Source: Warburgia ugandensis (Eukaryota; Streptophyta; Magnoliopsida; Canellales; Canellaceae). Taken from it: a DNA stretch of 64,000 nucleotides. The DNA lies in contig CP141132.1 of NCBI GenBank assembly GCA_035236585.1, positions 39,311,880 through 39,375,879 of the forward strand, read 5' to 3'. The translations under genes and the position numbers were made by a program. Under the pieces are notes generated by a model, which saw only the letters and a program-made list of their open reading frames with translations, was not told where the DNA came from and searched no databases. Shown one piece after another: positions 46,510 to 59,302 of the stretch; the stretch's first letter is position 1, and each line of letters opens with the position of its first letter.

Positions 46510-47154
46510 CAGATGGTCAGTCTGATCTTGATCAATCAATTCAATATTCCTAATAACTTCTAAGGTCCAGTTTTACTTAATCTATAATTTCTAATATGAT
46601 CTAATTGTTGGATCATTGTAGACATCCTATTAGGTATCGCATATGCCCCATTCCATCATATTCTCAAAGTTTTCTAAGAACCACAAGGGTACTAAAGTCA
46701 ATCTGTTGATATGACTGTTAGATCATCCTTTAATTAGTCAGATCCATTAGTTTTATCTCATTCAATGGTTTGGATCACAATCCAGGTCAATATGTGTTAT
46801 CTAACCTTTAAATCGCTCAATTAATTTTCAAGGCTTAATTACCTTTTGATCTAGCCGATCTATCTCATCCTATGATTCCTAGGTAGTAATTAAGCCAAAT
46901 TGTGATCATTACCTCAAAATGAGGTCTGCATTGTCGAGACAAACCCAAAGAATGTATTAGGTAAAAAATTGAGTTTACATTGCTTTTAGAATTGGGGATT
47001 TTCTATTTTAGGTAAAAATCAACGGTCCATATAAAATATGAATTAGAAACAATACAAAACAGCGTCACTAGGATGCACCACATTTGTGTTAGGAAGCATG
47101 TAGGTGTGTCCCCACCAGCAACATCCATCGAGGACAAAGTGCTTGGACTATTTG
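46510..47154. other. Unassigned spacer between LTR C and LTR A
   Basis: AT-rich, with phrases that resemble family C sequence (TGTTAGATCATC, GATCTAGCCGATC) but no clear alignment. A short GC-richer part near 47060-47120 holds GCGTCACTAGGATGCACC, similar in style to 42950-43080. No gene. Confidence 0.3.
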
Positions 47155-49199
47155 TGTTGTTTATCCACAAGTGCATGGGCTATTGTGGTATAGCTAATGC
47201 AAGTATGGGTCAATCCCACAAGGACGCTCCTTTAGAAATTGGAGTTTTTAATAAAATTAATTATTTAAAAATTAAAATTAATTGACAAAAATTAACAGAA
47301 AGAAATCAGACTTCAGATTTGGTTTAGGAGTGAAATTACAGAGGTCTAATTCTAGAAAGAAAAGGGAAAAAAATAACATAACCTTGACTAAAACTAAAAC
47401 TAAAAAAAAGAAAGAAAAATCTACTTCCCTAGCTTAAATACTATCCAATTCTTCAATTCTGGTATCACAAACTTTGATCAGACTTCATCAGTATATTCAA
47501 TATGTCCTTGATTAATGATATGACATATGAATTTGTCAGATTCTTCAAATTTTCAGAGATCTAGTCTAATTAAGGAATTTAAGAATTAATGGCTTAGATC
47601 TGATTTCAGAACACAAATTGAAGACAAGAATAGAAATTAAAGCAGAAACTATCCTAAAACAAGTTCTAAAAGTTAATTGAAATTTTAAACTAAAACGGAC
47701 AAGAAATAAGAGTTTTCTCGTGGTTAAACTAGAGCCCCTTCATTTGTTAAATAGGAATAGATAAGATAATTCCTGGATTAACTATAGAATAACACAGAAT
47801 ATGAATAACTAAAATTAAACTAGCATAGAACGAGAATAGTAATAGTAATAGGATAGAAAATGTAATTTAAAATATTCTCTTATGGGCAAAAGTGGAATTT
47901 TTCCCGAAACTTCCTGTAAACAAAACAAAAATAGAGTAACCAAAGAAGATTGCCAGAGATTGTGGAGAAATCGATCGAGTGTTGGACGGGTAGTGCTTGT
48001 GCGTGGAAGAGATCTCAACATTGTCCACGGCCGTGCTGGGCAGTAGTGACGACTCCTTGGAGCAGAGAAGCCTAGGACGTCATCTGGTTTCTAGACATTG
48101 TCTAGGTAGATGGAGCAGGGCTGCTGCGGTGAAGAACAGATAGGATAAAGAGGGTTCTAGGTGACTAGATTCAGGAAGTTCTAGGATCAAATGCCATCGT
48201 AGCTGTGCTGACCAGATTGGGTAGAGGAAGACGACGTCCAAGCTTCTGAGCATCGAGTTGAGAGCAGGGAATAGAGGGAAGAGGGAGACTAGGTGCCGGT
48301 GATGGGTGCGATCAAGGGTGTAACTTGGTTTCCTGTTGGAAACTGAGAATAGAAAAGAAAATGGCATGGGATTCTGGATGAAAAAATGATGTCTGTGGGC
48401 CTGGTCAATAGATGATGATGGAGGTTACTTTAGAGAGAGAAAGAGAATGGGGAGCGGCGTTGGCTGATAGGGAAGCTCTGGTAAAAGAAAACGATGATGG
48501 AATGGAATTGAAACAAAGATAGGGGGAGCGTGAAAGAGAGAAGAAGGTGATGGAGAAATGAGACTACTGATGCTTAAGAGGTAAACAAAAACAATGACAA
48601 AATTAAGTGGAAAGAGCAGGAAACAATGAAATAAAAAGGCAAGCAGAGGAAAGGAAAGGAAAAAAAAAAAAAACAGACTCCACCAAGCTCTCACGGTTCT
48701 CCTCTTTATACAACTTTTCCCCCTTCCTAATTCTCCTCCCCCTCTTTCCTTATCCTCTAGTAGTTGGTTTCCTCTTAGGAACTTTTGCATACTTGCAAAT
48801 CTCATCCATAATCTCCTCTTGTTTTTAGAATTGTCCTTCTTTTAGGAACCCGTCATCCCTTGCCTTATTGATCTTTAAGATGATCTGCACCATTGAATAT
48901 TGATTTGAGCCATCTATACCTCTTTTGGTTGATCTACGCCATTGAATAGTGATCTGAGCAATCCAACCCTCCTTTAGTTGATTTGTAAGACCAAAGATTA
49001 GATTAGAGTCATCTAAATCACACATTAAGCATCCAATTAGCTCAATTGATCATTTGACCATTAATTTTAACAATTTACGGTTGGATGGTCAATTTGAGCT
49101 AATTTTATATTTTATTCTAAAATTACCTAATTAATGAGTTAGATGGTTTAATTAGAATGCTAAACTAGGGGTCTTTTGGCCAAAATTACACACTTAACA
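47155..49199 (-). repeat. Family A 3' LTR, minus-strand element (2,045 bp)
   Basis: Low end TGTTGTTTATCC and high end CACTTAACA are the exact inverted equivalents of the family A ends at 39160 and 37118. The next bases, minus strand GCTAGTTGGGGGATG (49200-49214), are the PPT. A TATA-like TATAAAGAGG lies on the minus strand near 48701-48710. Open frames here (for example 48425-48805, 126 codons) are chance frames in CT/GA-rich sequence. Confidence 0.75.
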
Positions 49200-50490
49200 C
49201 ATCCCCCAACTAGCATTTTGCTAATCCCTAGCAAAACATGCAAAAAACTATTTTCAAAAACTGATATAAGGTGCCACTTTTGTAAGTACTCACGATTGCA
49301 TTAAACACATGCAACAAGCCTTTGAACCCCTAGGTTACCCCTAGTAGATGAGTTAGGCCTCATAAGGTTTTGCAGAGAATATACCCACAAAATTCAATAA
49401 GGTTGAGTCCACTATTTTATTTCAGAGAATCCTCATTCATTAGTAATCTATTAGTTTTTCATAACTTAATGGAGAGAATTTGACAATTTTATACTCATAC
49501 CCATATTAAAGACATTTTATTTGAGCTATTTCTCAAAGTGCATATGTGTATATAGCCACATAAATCTTGACTTCTAACTAGATATGCTTAAATTCCATTG
49601 AAAATATGTCTTGACCTCAAATCCTCATAGGTATATGCTTAGAAATGAAACTCTCAAATAAGGGGTTTAAACATATTTCTCTCATCATGTGACCAAATCC
49701 AACAAGCTAATGGTTCACACAAATCTTTAAATGCTCATGAGACAAAGGAAAGTCATCCCTAAGAGTGGATGTTATCATCAAGAATATTAGGGGTTTCTTA
49801 CCTTAAGTCTCTCTTTTTATTTCCTCTTTAAGGCTATGTTCCACCTAAGATTAATAGGCCTTTAACTAGGACAAAACGTAGGCTTAGGATAGGTTCAGAA
49901 AAGAAGGGTGTAAGGGTTTCAAAGGTTCAAAATTGAGTAGAGGCCTTCACTGAATATCTGCTAGGACAGTTTTTCTTTTGGGTTTGTACTTGAAGTGAAT
50001 ACATCTTTTAGATTTTGGTCTTTCTTTTCTTTCTTTTAAAAAAAAAGAAAAATTCTCTTTTTCTTTGGCTTCTTTGGAAGAAAGACCACTCATTTTCCTC
50101 ACTTCTTTGACATTTTGTCCTATTTTTACACCTTTTCTACTAACTCTACTCATTTTGAAAGTGGGTAATGGATATTTATTTTACTAGGTTGTTTTGGGTT
50201 AAGGTGAATGGGGTTAAGAAAGAAAAAGGCTTAATAATAGGCTCGAAACGGCTAACTAGTCGTATGATATACTGGTAGGCTTTATGTCTTCAAGCTGAGT
50301 AAGGATTGCCTATATCGTTTCCTAGGTTTCCTAAAGCCTACCAAATTTAATAAATTTTCTGGATTTAAAGCTATTACTCCTATTTATTCTTGATGTTTAA
50401 GCAAAACAAGGATACATGATCACACTAATGTATGTGCACTGAAGAAATTTTGGAATTACTTATAACTCTCAGAAAGAAGATAATCTTTAA
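49200..50490 (-). other. Family A 3' untranslated interior, minus-strand element
   Basis: Inverted match to 35900-37117. Shared phrases include GCAACAAGCC, AACCCCTAGGTTACC and TTGACATTTTGTC-like text. It stops at ACTCG (50491-50495), where the family C LTR is inserted, and the matching continues at 63711. No coding sequence remains in this part. Confidence 0.7.
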
Positions 50491-50495
50491 ACTCG
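50491..50495. repeat. Target-site duplication of LTR C, left (ACTCG)
   Basis: ACTCG precedes the insertion and ACTCA follows it at 63706-63710. In the uninterrupted relative (inverted 35890-35905) the order is AAACTCAC, which confirms that the two flanks were once continuous. Confidence 0.7.
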
Positions 50496-50767
50496 TATGA
50501 TAACCTAGGTTTTTGTAATACATTTTATAATACATTTTCAAAGGTAGGGACCTTAGTAGTAGAAATTTTTCACAAAACAAAGCAGTGAAATTTTTTTCTT
50601 TAGAACTTGTTTTGAAAAACCCAAGTCATCACTTCATATATAACATAAGTATAATTTCTGTACAAGATAAAATTCCATTGAAGGAATATATTTTTATGAA
50701 ATTCCAGAATCCAACTAGTGGTTCACAGTACCGCCAAATCCATTACAATACTTATCCAAATTACATA

Positions 50768-50772
50768 ATCCA
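50768..50772. repeat. Target-site duplication of element 2, left (ATCCA)
   Basis: ATCCA here and at 59110-59114 flank element 2 exactly. Across the insertion the family C LTR reads on without a gap, as judged against 46230-46320 of the plus copy. Confidence 0.85.
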
Positions 50773-53177
50773 TGTGACAACTCGGGTTTTCCCATGCATT
50801 TTTAAATGCAAGATCTAAATTCCTAAGGCGGGATGCATCCCTATTTGAAAACCATTTTATAAAAACCATACAATGCAGCGAAAAATCTTTTGTTTTAAAC
50901 TTATTTTGAAAACCCCAAGTGTCATTTGCTTTCACAATAACCAAAGTAGTTTTCTAAAAACTTCAAAATTCATAAATTTTTTTCCCAGGTCCATCCAGTC
51001 ACAGCTCACAGTCCAACTGTAAATAAATACAAATACATGTTCAAAGGGTAGAGTGTTTACTTACATGTATAATTGTCTCCTTTTGATTTACTTACTCGTA
51101 GCACTAACATTTCCTAAGGCGTCTTCTACGCGTGAGTGGAGTTGTCCTGAAAAATGATATATTTGGGTGTTTTCTGTCACTCACGTATCCTGTCCTTAAG
51201 TGCTTACTTGTGTCTGAAAAATGTTAAGGATTAGGTGAGTATATACTATACTCAGTAGGAGTCCATCACTACAAGTTTTACAATGCATGTTATGTTTAAA
51301 ATCATATGCTCTTTAAAACATGTGCATGTTTGAACACTCATGTTCAATATCGATATTAAAAACCATTGTCGAATTGGAATATTGATGACTTAAAGAATCG
51401 CATAATCCAAGTCGAAAGTATCATATATATCATAAACATAATGATATGCATAAAATGCTCAACTAAATCCAACTCATGGATATATGGTATGGTCGACCAA
51501 CCTCATGTCATGCCATATGAAATGCAAGTAAATCCTCAAAAACATAGGGTCCACTATGCCCACAACCTCACCACCGTGTGGTCCCTGGGTACCTAAGGAC
51601 ACAGGGTCATAGCCTCCACGGGGCACATGACACTTCGACTTAGTGCCGTGACACCAGTGGTAGCCCCCTGTACCACATGCAATCGAAGCAGCGACATGCC
51701 TTTTTGGCGTGGTACCCTTTCCACCTAATAGTGGTAAAGGCTGGGAGGCCACCCCAGACCTCTCGGCATAGCGCCCACAAGCTTACTAGCCCAAATCATA
51801 TACGATCAATCAAGAAGAAACCTCTTTTTCAAAACTTGTCCTCTTTGGGTCCCTCACAACTGCCTACCTAGTGTCTTTTGAGCACTCCAGCGTCTTTTGG
51901 TAACCCTCAAGGACATGCAATTTTCAAAACTCAATAACCACAAATCATGCAATTTATGGAATCATTTGCAAAACATGTCTATGCATAATGTATTTATCAT
52001 ATGCATGCTGAATTCATTTATAAAATTAAGTCATGCTAAACAAGTCATATAACTTATACTTAAAACATGCATTTTGAAAACAATCATGGGCTCTTTTTAA
52101 AAGTCTAGTAGCGATAGAGCACCTACCTGGTTTGATCACGCTAGTCCTCTTGTCCTCATATGCTCCTGAACATGGTTTAGGGAAACAAGGTTAGCTTGGC
52201 CTATTTCTATAGGTTTTAGAATGGTTGATCTCACTACTTAGGCATTAAGGGTTCATTCCCATGCCTATGGGTCTCCTAAGGTCCTAACTGGGCCTTGGTA
52301 TCGTCAGGTTTATAAAGGTTTAGTGGCCCCATGCCACAACACCTTTTGTGGCGCCTTAATCGGAGTCCTAGAACTCAACTTATGGGTGTTTTAGTATTCA
52401 TAATACATGGAAGGCCCACAGGGCGCGTCCACAGACGCACCGGGCCTTCTGCCTATTTTCTTGTCTACAGGCACATCCACGGACATGTCTGGTTTGACCC
52501 TATGGAACCAGTATGCCCAGGTACCATCCCTAGGTCCTTTGTGGCTCCCTAGAGACCCGTTTTGCATGGTTTTTCATGCAAAAACTTGGGGGAACTCATC
52601 CTAAGACTAAGGGGGAGATGGGTTTGGAGGGTTTTGGGCATACCTGGTTCGTGGCCGGGTTTTTCTCCACATTTTCTCCTCTTGTCTGCCTTCCCACAAT
52701 GGGCTTTTCCCAAGCTTTTGGGCCGCCATTAGAGGCGCCCAAGACCTCTATTTATAGAGCTCGTAGAGGGTTCTGGAGGGGCTTCTTACCGCCATGGAAT
52801 GGTGGTGGTTTCTCCCCTACACACAACTATTCTAGAACTCTTTAGGAGGTTGAAGAAGAGGGGTGCCCATATCAAAACGGGCCCCTGTGTTTCTCAGGCT
52901 AAATCCTTTTTTAATATAAATTACATTTTTGCCCATGAACTTCAAAGGGCCATAACTTGCTCATCTTAACTCCGTTTTGGGTGATTTTGGTCTTGTTGGA
53001 TTCCTTTTCCCTAGACACACCTAATGGTACCATTCTTAGTACCAAATTTCTGTGTCTAGTCAGGGTGAATAGTGAAATGACCAAAATACCCTTGTCTCCA
53101 AAAAAAGTGAACTTTTCATTTCCTATAGAATGTCCAATTCATTTTTGTTAAATAACGTAAATTGCTCGGGTATTGCA
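50773..53177 (-). repeat. Element 2, 3' LTR (2.4 kb)
   Basis: Minus-strand start TGCAATACCC at 53177 and end GAGTTGTCACA at 50773. TATA box at 52749-52756. Relative to the 5' LTR it has lost about 100 bases near 52330-52345. It also has an extra segment of about 70 bases near 51145-51215 (between two CATTTTTCAG copies) that element 1 lacks and the 5' LTR shares. Confidence 0.85.
52749..52756 (-). promoter_or_regulatory. TATA box of element 2, 3' LTR
   Basis: The minus strand reads TATAAATA followed by GAGG; the same place as 58657-58664 in the 5' LTR. The flanking inverted arms are damaged on one side here. Confidence 0.6.
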
Positions 53178-56100
53178 TTATTATCCCCTTAAAAGAATTT
53201 CATCCTCGAAATTCCATAAATTATCATCTTCAAGGTATTTTGTCTCTTAGATAACTTCTTGGTGAATGCATTTTCCCCTTAGGAATCAAATCCAGGCTCA
53301 ACCTCAATTTATCATTTTTATTGTTCCTTCTACAAGGCCTTATATATAAGGGCAACTTTTACTGTGTACTCTGATGCATACTCCCATACGTGCCAGTTTA
53401 ACAATACCGGTTTCTAGCTATAATTCATCTATCTCAAAATCCTTAGATGCCTATACTTTTCTCATCATGTATAGGATAGTCTCCTCGTAGGATCATGCTT
53501 CTTTATTCATGTATAAATTACTCCATACTTCTTTGAGATCATATGATCTTATTTCTCCTATTTCATTTTGAATATCATAGGATAATCCCTTTTTCTTCTT
53601 GTCTTTCATCTAGTGATCTCTTCATCATCCACATCTCCTTCTAATGGTTGGTTATATGTCATTAGTAAGAGTCCAAAAAAAATTACCTTCTTTCTATTGT
53701 GTCTAACTTTGCTTCTTATCTTTTATATTTCTCCCCAAGATACTTCAATAACTGACATGGTATCATGTGCTCTATAGCCAAACCCTTGATTAACTTCGAA
53801 TTTCAACTGTCTGTCGTTTTCCATATGTGACTTGATTCCCCAACCAAAGTTACATTCAAAATAAAATCATGAAATCCAATTAGTAGCATCTTCCATCGAG
53901 GACCTTATCATATACTGAAAGTAAAATGTCCTAACTCTATATCCAGTTTCATAATTATTGAATTCATTAAATGCTTTTCTCCGTGAAGATTTTATCCAAA
54001 CTCATGTCAAATGTTAATGGTCGATTCATCATCATGGGTCAAATGTTCTTGTCCAGAGGCCTATCTTACTATTCACATCAATTTGTCATTAGGATTTTCA
54101 TTAATGTTCCCATTTATGCAAAGCAAAAGGCCTCTTATTCATAACCAAGTACCCTTACTAGGTCATGGTTGAATCCTTTGTCATCATCCTCTTTGTCCTT
54201 TCTTTTCTTGATGGTTTTCTTCGTAACCTGTCAGTCCAAAAGTTCTATACTCAATCCAATAGGGTTAGTCCTTAGGAAATTCCTTCAATTTGTTTTTTGT
54301 ACTTGGTATATGCACATAACAACTAACTTTTTGTCTAAAGGCAATGTAAAATCAAATCTCACCTTATATTGTGCTGGCCACCTCAACTTTTCTCCTTCCA
54401 TTCCCTATGTCAATATGTTGTTCAATCTTTTATTAATGCTTTATCGTCAACCATTCAGTCTTAATTATCAGGGGGTATCATCATCATAAGTAGTGGTTTT
54501 CTCAATTCCTCAAATTTTATCTTTCAAGTGCCTCCTCATACTTAGCTTATAATAGCAGTTCTTGTTCAATAGCTATTACATCAAGTTATGCTGAAGCTGT
54601 TAATTCATCAAATTTGAAAAACACTCAAGTAAGCATGGAACATTTTGATAGACATATAGAAAGAGAATTTATTCAATTACCTGTTGATCTCTATCCAGAT
54701 GTATAGGTTATAAACTCAACGGTCTCTCTAAAGCGATCAGTGCTTATCTGCCTTTCTTTTCAATCCAAGTCAGCAACATCTTTCAGACCCACAGTGATTT
54801 CTATGGTTTGTCATGGTATCTATTCAGGTTTGGAAAAATCTGTCTCATTGGTGGAGATCGCTCCTTATTTTTGCTCCTGTCTCAGTTGTTACTATATTCA
54901 TTGTACTTGTAGCTCCTCCATGATGTGGCCTAATCAACTAACCTCATACCCTCAAATGACTTAGTCTAACAACTACTTCTTTAAGGTAAAACTCATGTCC
55001 AAATACTTATAATATCCCTGTGAGTATATAACTTCGACTACTAACATATTTGATTAAATAGGGTGGGATACCTTTATTTAGTCAACAGTACTCTAAAGGT
55101 AATGACTAAATAATGGTCTTAAGGTATTTGCTCTTCCGAATCTATGATAGCAAGACCTCAATTCGATCCTTGATGGTACCCTACTTGCTGAAGAAAGACA
55201 AATGGACATGTTACTGTCCCAGCTTAATTCCTTTTTCAATATACTTTATTTACTCATGTAGTGGCAAGGTAGGATATCACCAAATTTTTCCTTTTTCTGA
55301 ACTACAACCACTAGTGTTTCTTATACGTTAATGGAATGGTAAATATAGCCATCAAACTACTTGTAGAATTAAATTTCTAGTTGGTCACCATTCTACTTTG
55401 AAAATTTCCAGCAGCATAATGTCCTTAAATTTGATACTCTACTCAAAGTCTTAATCCCATCTGCCTTATCTCTATTATACTCTTTTACAATAAAATCACC
55501 AACTCCACTAGTATTATTCCTTCAAATTTGATTGGTTTATCTTGCCATTGGATTCAAGATGAAAGATTTGTATGTATCTCCATAAAGTCATGATCTTCTT
55601 CTTTGGAATATTCAATATTCATTGAATACTGGTAGTTACATCTCTATCTCTTTCTCTCTTTTCCTCAAAATCCTCATTTTTGTCTACCTAGATCAATGTT
55701 TTTTGTTGCATATAATCGATACTACATCTACTCCTTTAATTAACAAATATGATAAAATGAATGCTTCTCAAAAATTCTAAACTGTCTTAAGATCATTGAA
55801 ATCCTCAACTGCCTGTAGCCTCAATAAAATTCATACAATGTCTTAATAATGACATTGACATTTTGATCATGCTATACTTTTCTTACAAGTTCATGTTAGG
55901 ATCAATCTATTATCACAGATCTATCATCCCTAATATTATCGTTAAAGTCTTTTGGTAACTCTGGCAGATACAGTTCCTTATCATATTCGTGTTCAATTTA
56001 CTCTTCATAAGACTCCAATTAAGGTATCCAAAATTGAGCTAAGTCTTTCAGGATCCATACCTTTGTGATCTAGTACGAGTCATAGTTCTTTCCTAATATC

Positions 56101-56598
56101 ATCTTGCATTCTCATCCCTCTTAGATTATCATCAAAATTTTCTCAAAGTCCTTCTTTTCCATCCCCTATCATATTCATATTCTGATATTCTTTAGAAGGG
56201 TAAGATAGCCATCTAGGTTCTTCGATTTTCTCACCTTTGGTGAGATTACTTTATTACCGGTCAGAACTATCTACTAACAAGTTCACTAACATCTTCATTC
56301 ATCATTCTCATCATAATCTAATTTATATATGAGTTTCCCGGTTTGCACCAGTGCACAACAATCCTTATTGATAAGATTCAAGCCATCCAATATCTAAGTA
56401 TTTGCTAGACCCATCTCCTTTTTCACCTATTTGTTTATGGTGAAATGACTTGAGCATTAATATTGTACTCCTCAAATAGAAGTAGTCATCTCTACTACTT
56501 CTATTTATACTACTTCTTCTTGATTTTCTCTATTGTCTATGACCCTTGGACATGCTGGACTGGCTGTGAAAGGATAAAACCAGGGCTATGATACCGAC
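53178..56598 (-). other. Element 2 interior: conserved non-coding domain
   Basis: On the minus strand it follows the PBS and ends in TTTCGAGGATGAAATTC plus the PPT TTTTAAGGGGATAATAA. It aligns by eye to element 1's interior along its length. Near the 3' end (53178-53500 against 19640-19320) the identity seems above 90 %. No frame longer than about 110 codons exists on either strand. The longest plus-strand pieces (for example 54169-54489) are antisense and lack recognisable domains. Confidence 0.7.
56583..56596 (-). promoter_or_regulatory. Primer binding site of element 2
   Basis: The minus strand reads CGGTATCATAGCCC, two bases (GT) after the LTR end, the same spacing as in element 1. It matches the Met-type PBS TGGTATCAGAGCC with three changes. 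Confidence 0.7.
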
Positions 56599-58326
56599 TA
56601 TGACGACCTCGGTTTTCCCATGCATTTTTAAATGCAGGATCTAAATTCCCAAGGCGGGATGCATCACTATTTGAAAACCATTTTATAAAAACCATGCAAT
56701 GCAGTGGAAAATCTTTTGTTTTAAACTCATTTTGAAAACCCCGAGTGTCATTTGCTTTCACAATAACCAAAGTAGTTTTCTAAAAACTTCAAAATTCATA
56801 AATGTTTTTCCCAGGTCCATCCAGTCACAGCTCACAGTCCAACTGTAAATAAATACAAATACATGTCCAAAGGGTAGAGTGTTTACTTACATGCATAATT
56901 GTCTCCTTTTGATTTACTTGCTCGTAGTACTAACATTTCCTGAGGCGTCTTCTACGCGTGAGTGGAGTTGTCCTGAAAAATGATATATTTGGGTGTTTTC
57001 TGTCACGCACGTATCCTGTCCTTAAGTGCTTACTTGTGTCTAAAAAATGTTAAGGATTAGGTGAGTATATACTATACTCAGTAGGAGTCCATCACTAGTA
57101 GTTTTACAATGCATGCTATGTTTAAAATCATATGCTCTTTAAAACATGTGCATGTTTGAACACTCATGTTCAATATTGATATTAAAAACCATTGTCGAAT
57201 TGGAATACTGACGACTTAAAGAATCGCATAATCCAAGTCGAAAGTATCATATATATCATAAACATAATGATATGCATAAGATGCTCAACTAAATCCAACT
57301 CATGGATATATGGTATGGTCGACCAACCTCATGTCATACCATATGAAATGCAAGTAAATCCTCAAAAACATAGGGTCCACTATGCCTACGACCTCATCGC
57401 CGTGTGGTCCCCGGGTACCTAGGGACACAGGGTCATAACCTTCACAGGGCGTATGACACTTCAACTTAGTGCCGTGACACCAATGGTAGCCCCCTGTACC
57501 ACATGCAGTCGAAGGAGGGACATGCCTTTTTGGCATGGTACCCTTTCCACCTAATAGTGGTAGAGGTTGGGAGGCCACCCCAGACCTCTCGGCATAGCGC
57601 CCACGAGCTTACTAGCCCAAATCATATACGATCAATCAAGCAAAAACCTCTTTTTCAAAACCTGTCCTCTTTGGGTCCCTCACAACTGCCTACCCAGCAT
57701 CTTTTGGGCACTCCAGCATCTTTTGGTAACCCTTAAGGACATGCAATTTTTCAAAACTCAATAACCACAAATCATGCAATTTATGCAATCATTTGCAAAA
57801 CATGTCTATGCATAATGTATTTATCATATGCATGCTGAATTCATTTATAAAATTAAGTCATGCTAAACAAGTCATATAACTTATACTTAAAACATGCATT
57901 CTCAAAACAATCATGGGCTCTTTTTAAAAGTCTAGTAGCGATAGAGCACCTACCTGGTTTGATCATGCTAGTCCTCTTGTCCTCATACTCTCCTGAACAT
58001 GGTTTAGGGAAACAAGGTTAGCTTGGCCTATTTCTATAGGTTTTAGAATGGTTGATCTCACTACTTAGGCATTAAGAGTTCATTCCCATGCCTATGGGTC
58101 TCCTAAGGTCCTAACAGGGCCTTCGTATTGTCAGGTTTATAAAGGTTTAGTGGCCCCACACCACTATCGTAGTTTAAGGGTCATGGTCATCTTAGATAGG
58201 GCCTTGATCAGGTATTTTATGGTCTAGGTGTGTCTACTTCATCGATATAGACACAACGCCTTTCACAGCGCCTTAATCGGAGTCCTAGAACTCAAGTTAT
58301 GGGCGTTTTATTATTCAGAATACATG

Positions 58327-58366
58327 GAAGGCCCACAGGGTGCGTCCACAGACGCACTGGGCCTTC
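58327..58366. other. Nested hairpin in element 2 LTR
   Basis: Outer arms GAAGGCCCA and TGGGCCTTC enclose inner arms GTGCGTC and GACGCAC around the loop CACA. The counterpart in the 3' LTR (about 52410-52449) keeps outer arms GAAGGCCC/GGGCCTTC and inner GCGTC/GACGC. Confidence 0.8.
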
Positions 58367-58650
58367 TACCTGTTTTATTGTTTGCAGGCATGTCCACGGA
58401 CGCATCCTGTCGAACCAGTATGCCCAGGTACCGTCCCTGGGTTCTTTGTGTCTCCCTTGAGCCCCGTTTTGCATGGTTTTTCATGCAAAAACTTGGGGGA
58501 ACTCATCCTAAGATTAAGGAGGAGATGGGTTTGGAGGGGTTTTGGGCATACCGGGTTCGTGGCCGGGTTTTTCTCCACGTTTTCTCCTCTTGTCTGCCTC
58601 TCCACGATGAGTTTTTTCCAAGCTTTTGGGCTGCCATTAGAGGCGCCCAA

Positions 58651-58670
58651 GAGCTCTATTTATAGAGCTC
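58651..58670 (-). promoter_or_regulatory. TATA box inside an inverted repeat, element 2 5' LTR
   Basis: TATAAATA (minus strand of 58657-58664) is framed by GAGCTC on both sides (58651-58656 and 58665-58670). It is the likely core promoter; the RNA start should lie about 30 bases downstream on the minus strand, near 58625. Confidence 0.65.
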
Positions 58671-59262
58671 GAAGAGGGTTCTGGAGGGGCTTCTTACCTC
58701 CATGGAATGGTAGTGGAGAAACCTCCAGAATGGCGGTGGTTTCTCCCCTGCACACCGCCATTCTAGAACCCTCTAGGAGGATGAAGAAGAGGGGTACCCA
58801 TATCAAAACCGGCCCCTGTGTTTCTCAGGCTAAATCCGTTTTTTAATGTAAATTACATTTTTGTCCTTGAACTTCAAAGGGCCATAACTTGCTGATCTTA
58901 ACTCTGTTTTGGGTGATTTTGGTCTTGTTGGATTCCTTTTTCTGAGACGCACCTAATGGTATCATTCTCAGGACCAAATTTCTAGGTCTCGTTAGGGTGA
59001 ATAGTGAAATGACCAAAATACCCTTATCTCCAAAAAAAGTGAACTTTTCATTTCCTATAGAATGTCCAATTCATTTTTGTTAAATAGCGTAAATTGCTCG
59101 AGAATTACAATCCAAAACTCAAAGCTCACCATAAAATGAAACTCTCATTACAATACAATACTCTCAAACAAAACAAAATACATGTCTTCAAGGGGTATAC
59201 CGTGATGATTATTCTCTTCAAGTCTTCTACAGTCTTGAGCTCCTAAGTCTCCTCCCCTGTAT

Positions 59263-59302
59263 CTGAGATATTGTAAACGTTGAAAAATTTATAATATCTC
59301 AG
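59263..59302 (-). other. Stem-loop in family C LTR, minus-strand copy
   Basis: CTGAGATATTGTAAA, a 10-base loop, then TTTATAATATCTCAG. Fourteen of 15 stem positions pair, and it is the inverted counterpart of 46070-46109. Confidence 0.75.

Larger units (their letters stand above)
50773..59109 (-). mobile_element. Element 2: complete non-autonomous LTR retrotransposon
   Basis: Direct LTRs (50773-53177 and 56599-59109) enclose a 3.4 kb interior on the minus strand, with a Met-type PBS at 56583-56596 and a PPT at 53178-53195. The perfect duplication ATCCA flanks it. The interior is the inverted, closely similar counterpart of that of element 1, again without gag or pol. The LTRs share the outer and middle parts of element 1's LTR but have a different GC-rich promoter segment. 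It is the innermost insertion of the local nest. Confidence 0.85.
56599..59109 (-). repeat. Element 2, 5' LTR (2.5 kb)
   Basis: Minus-strand start TGTAATTCTCGAGC at 59109 and end GTCGTCATA at 56599. It contains a TATA box within an inverted repeat and a 40-bp nested hairpin (58327-58366). Small open frames (58228-58846) are in the GC-rich part and are not genes. Confidence 0.85.

Noticed and set aside
48425..48828. Opposing frames of 126 and 73 codons in the minus-strand family A LTR
   Set aside because: They are low-complexity, overlap each other on opposite strands, and lie in the LTR leader.
58228..58846. 145- and 168-codon plus-strand frames in the 5' LTR of element 2
   Set aside because: They are antisense to the LTR promoter and not kept in frame in the 3' LTR (52331-52845).
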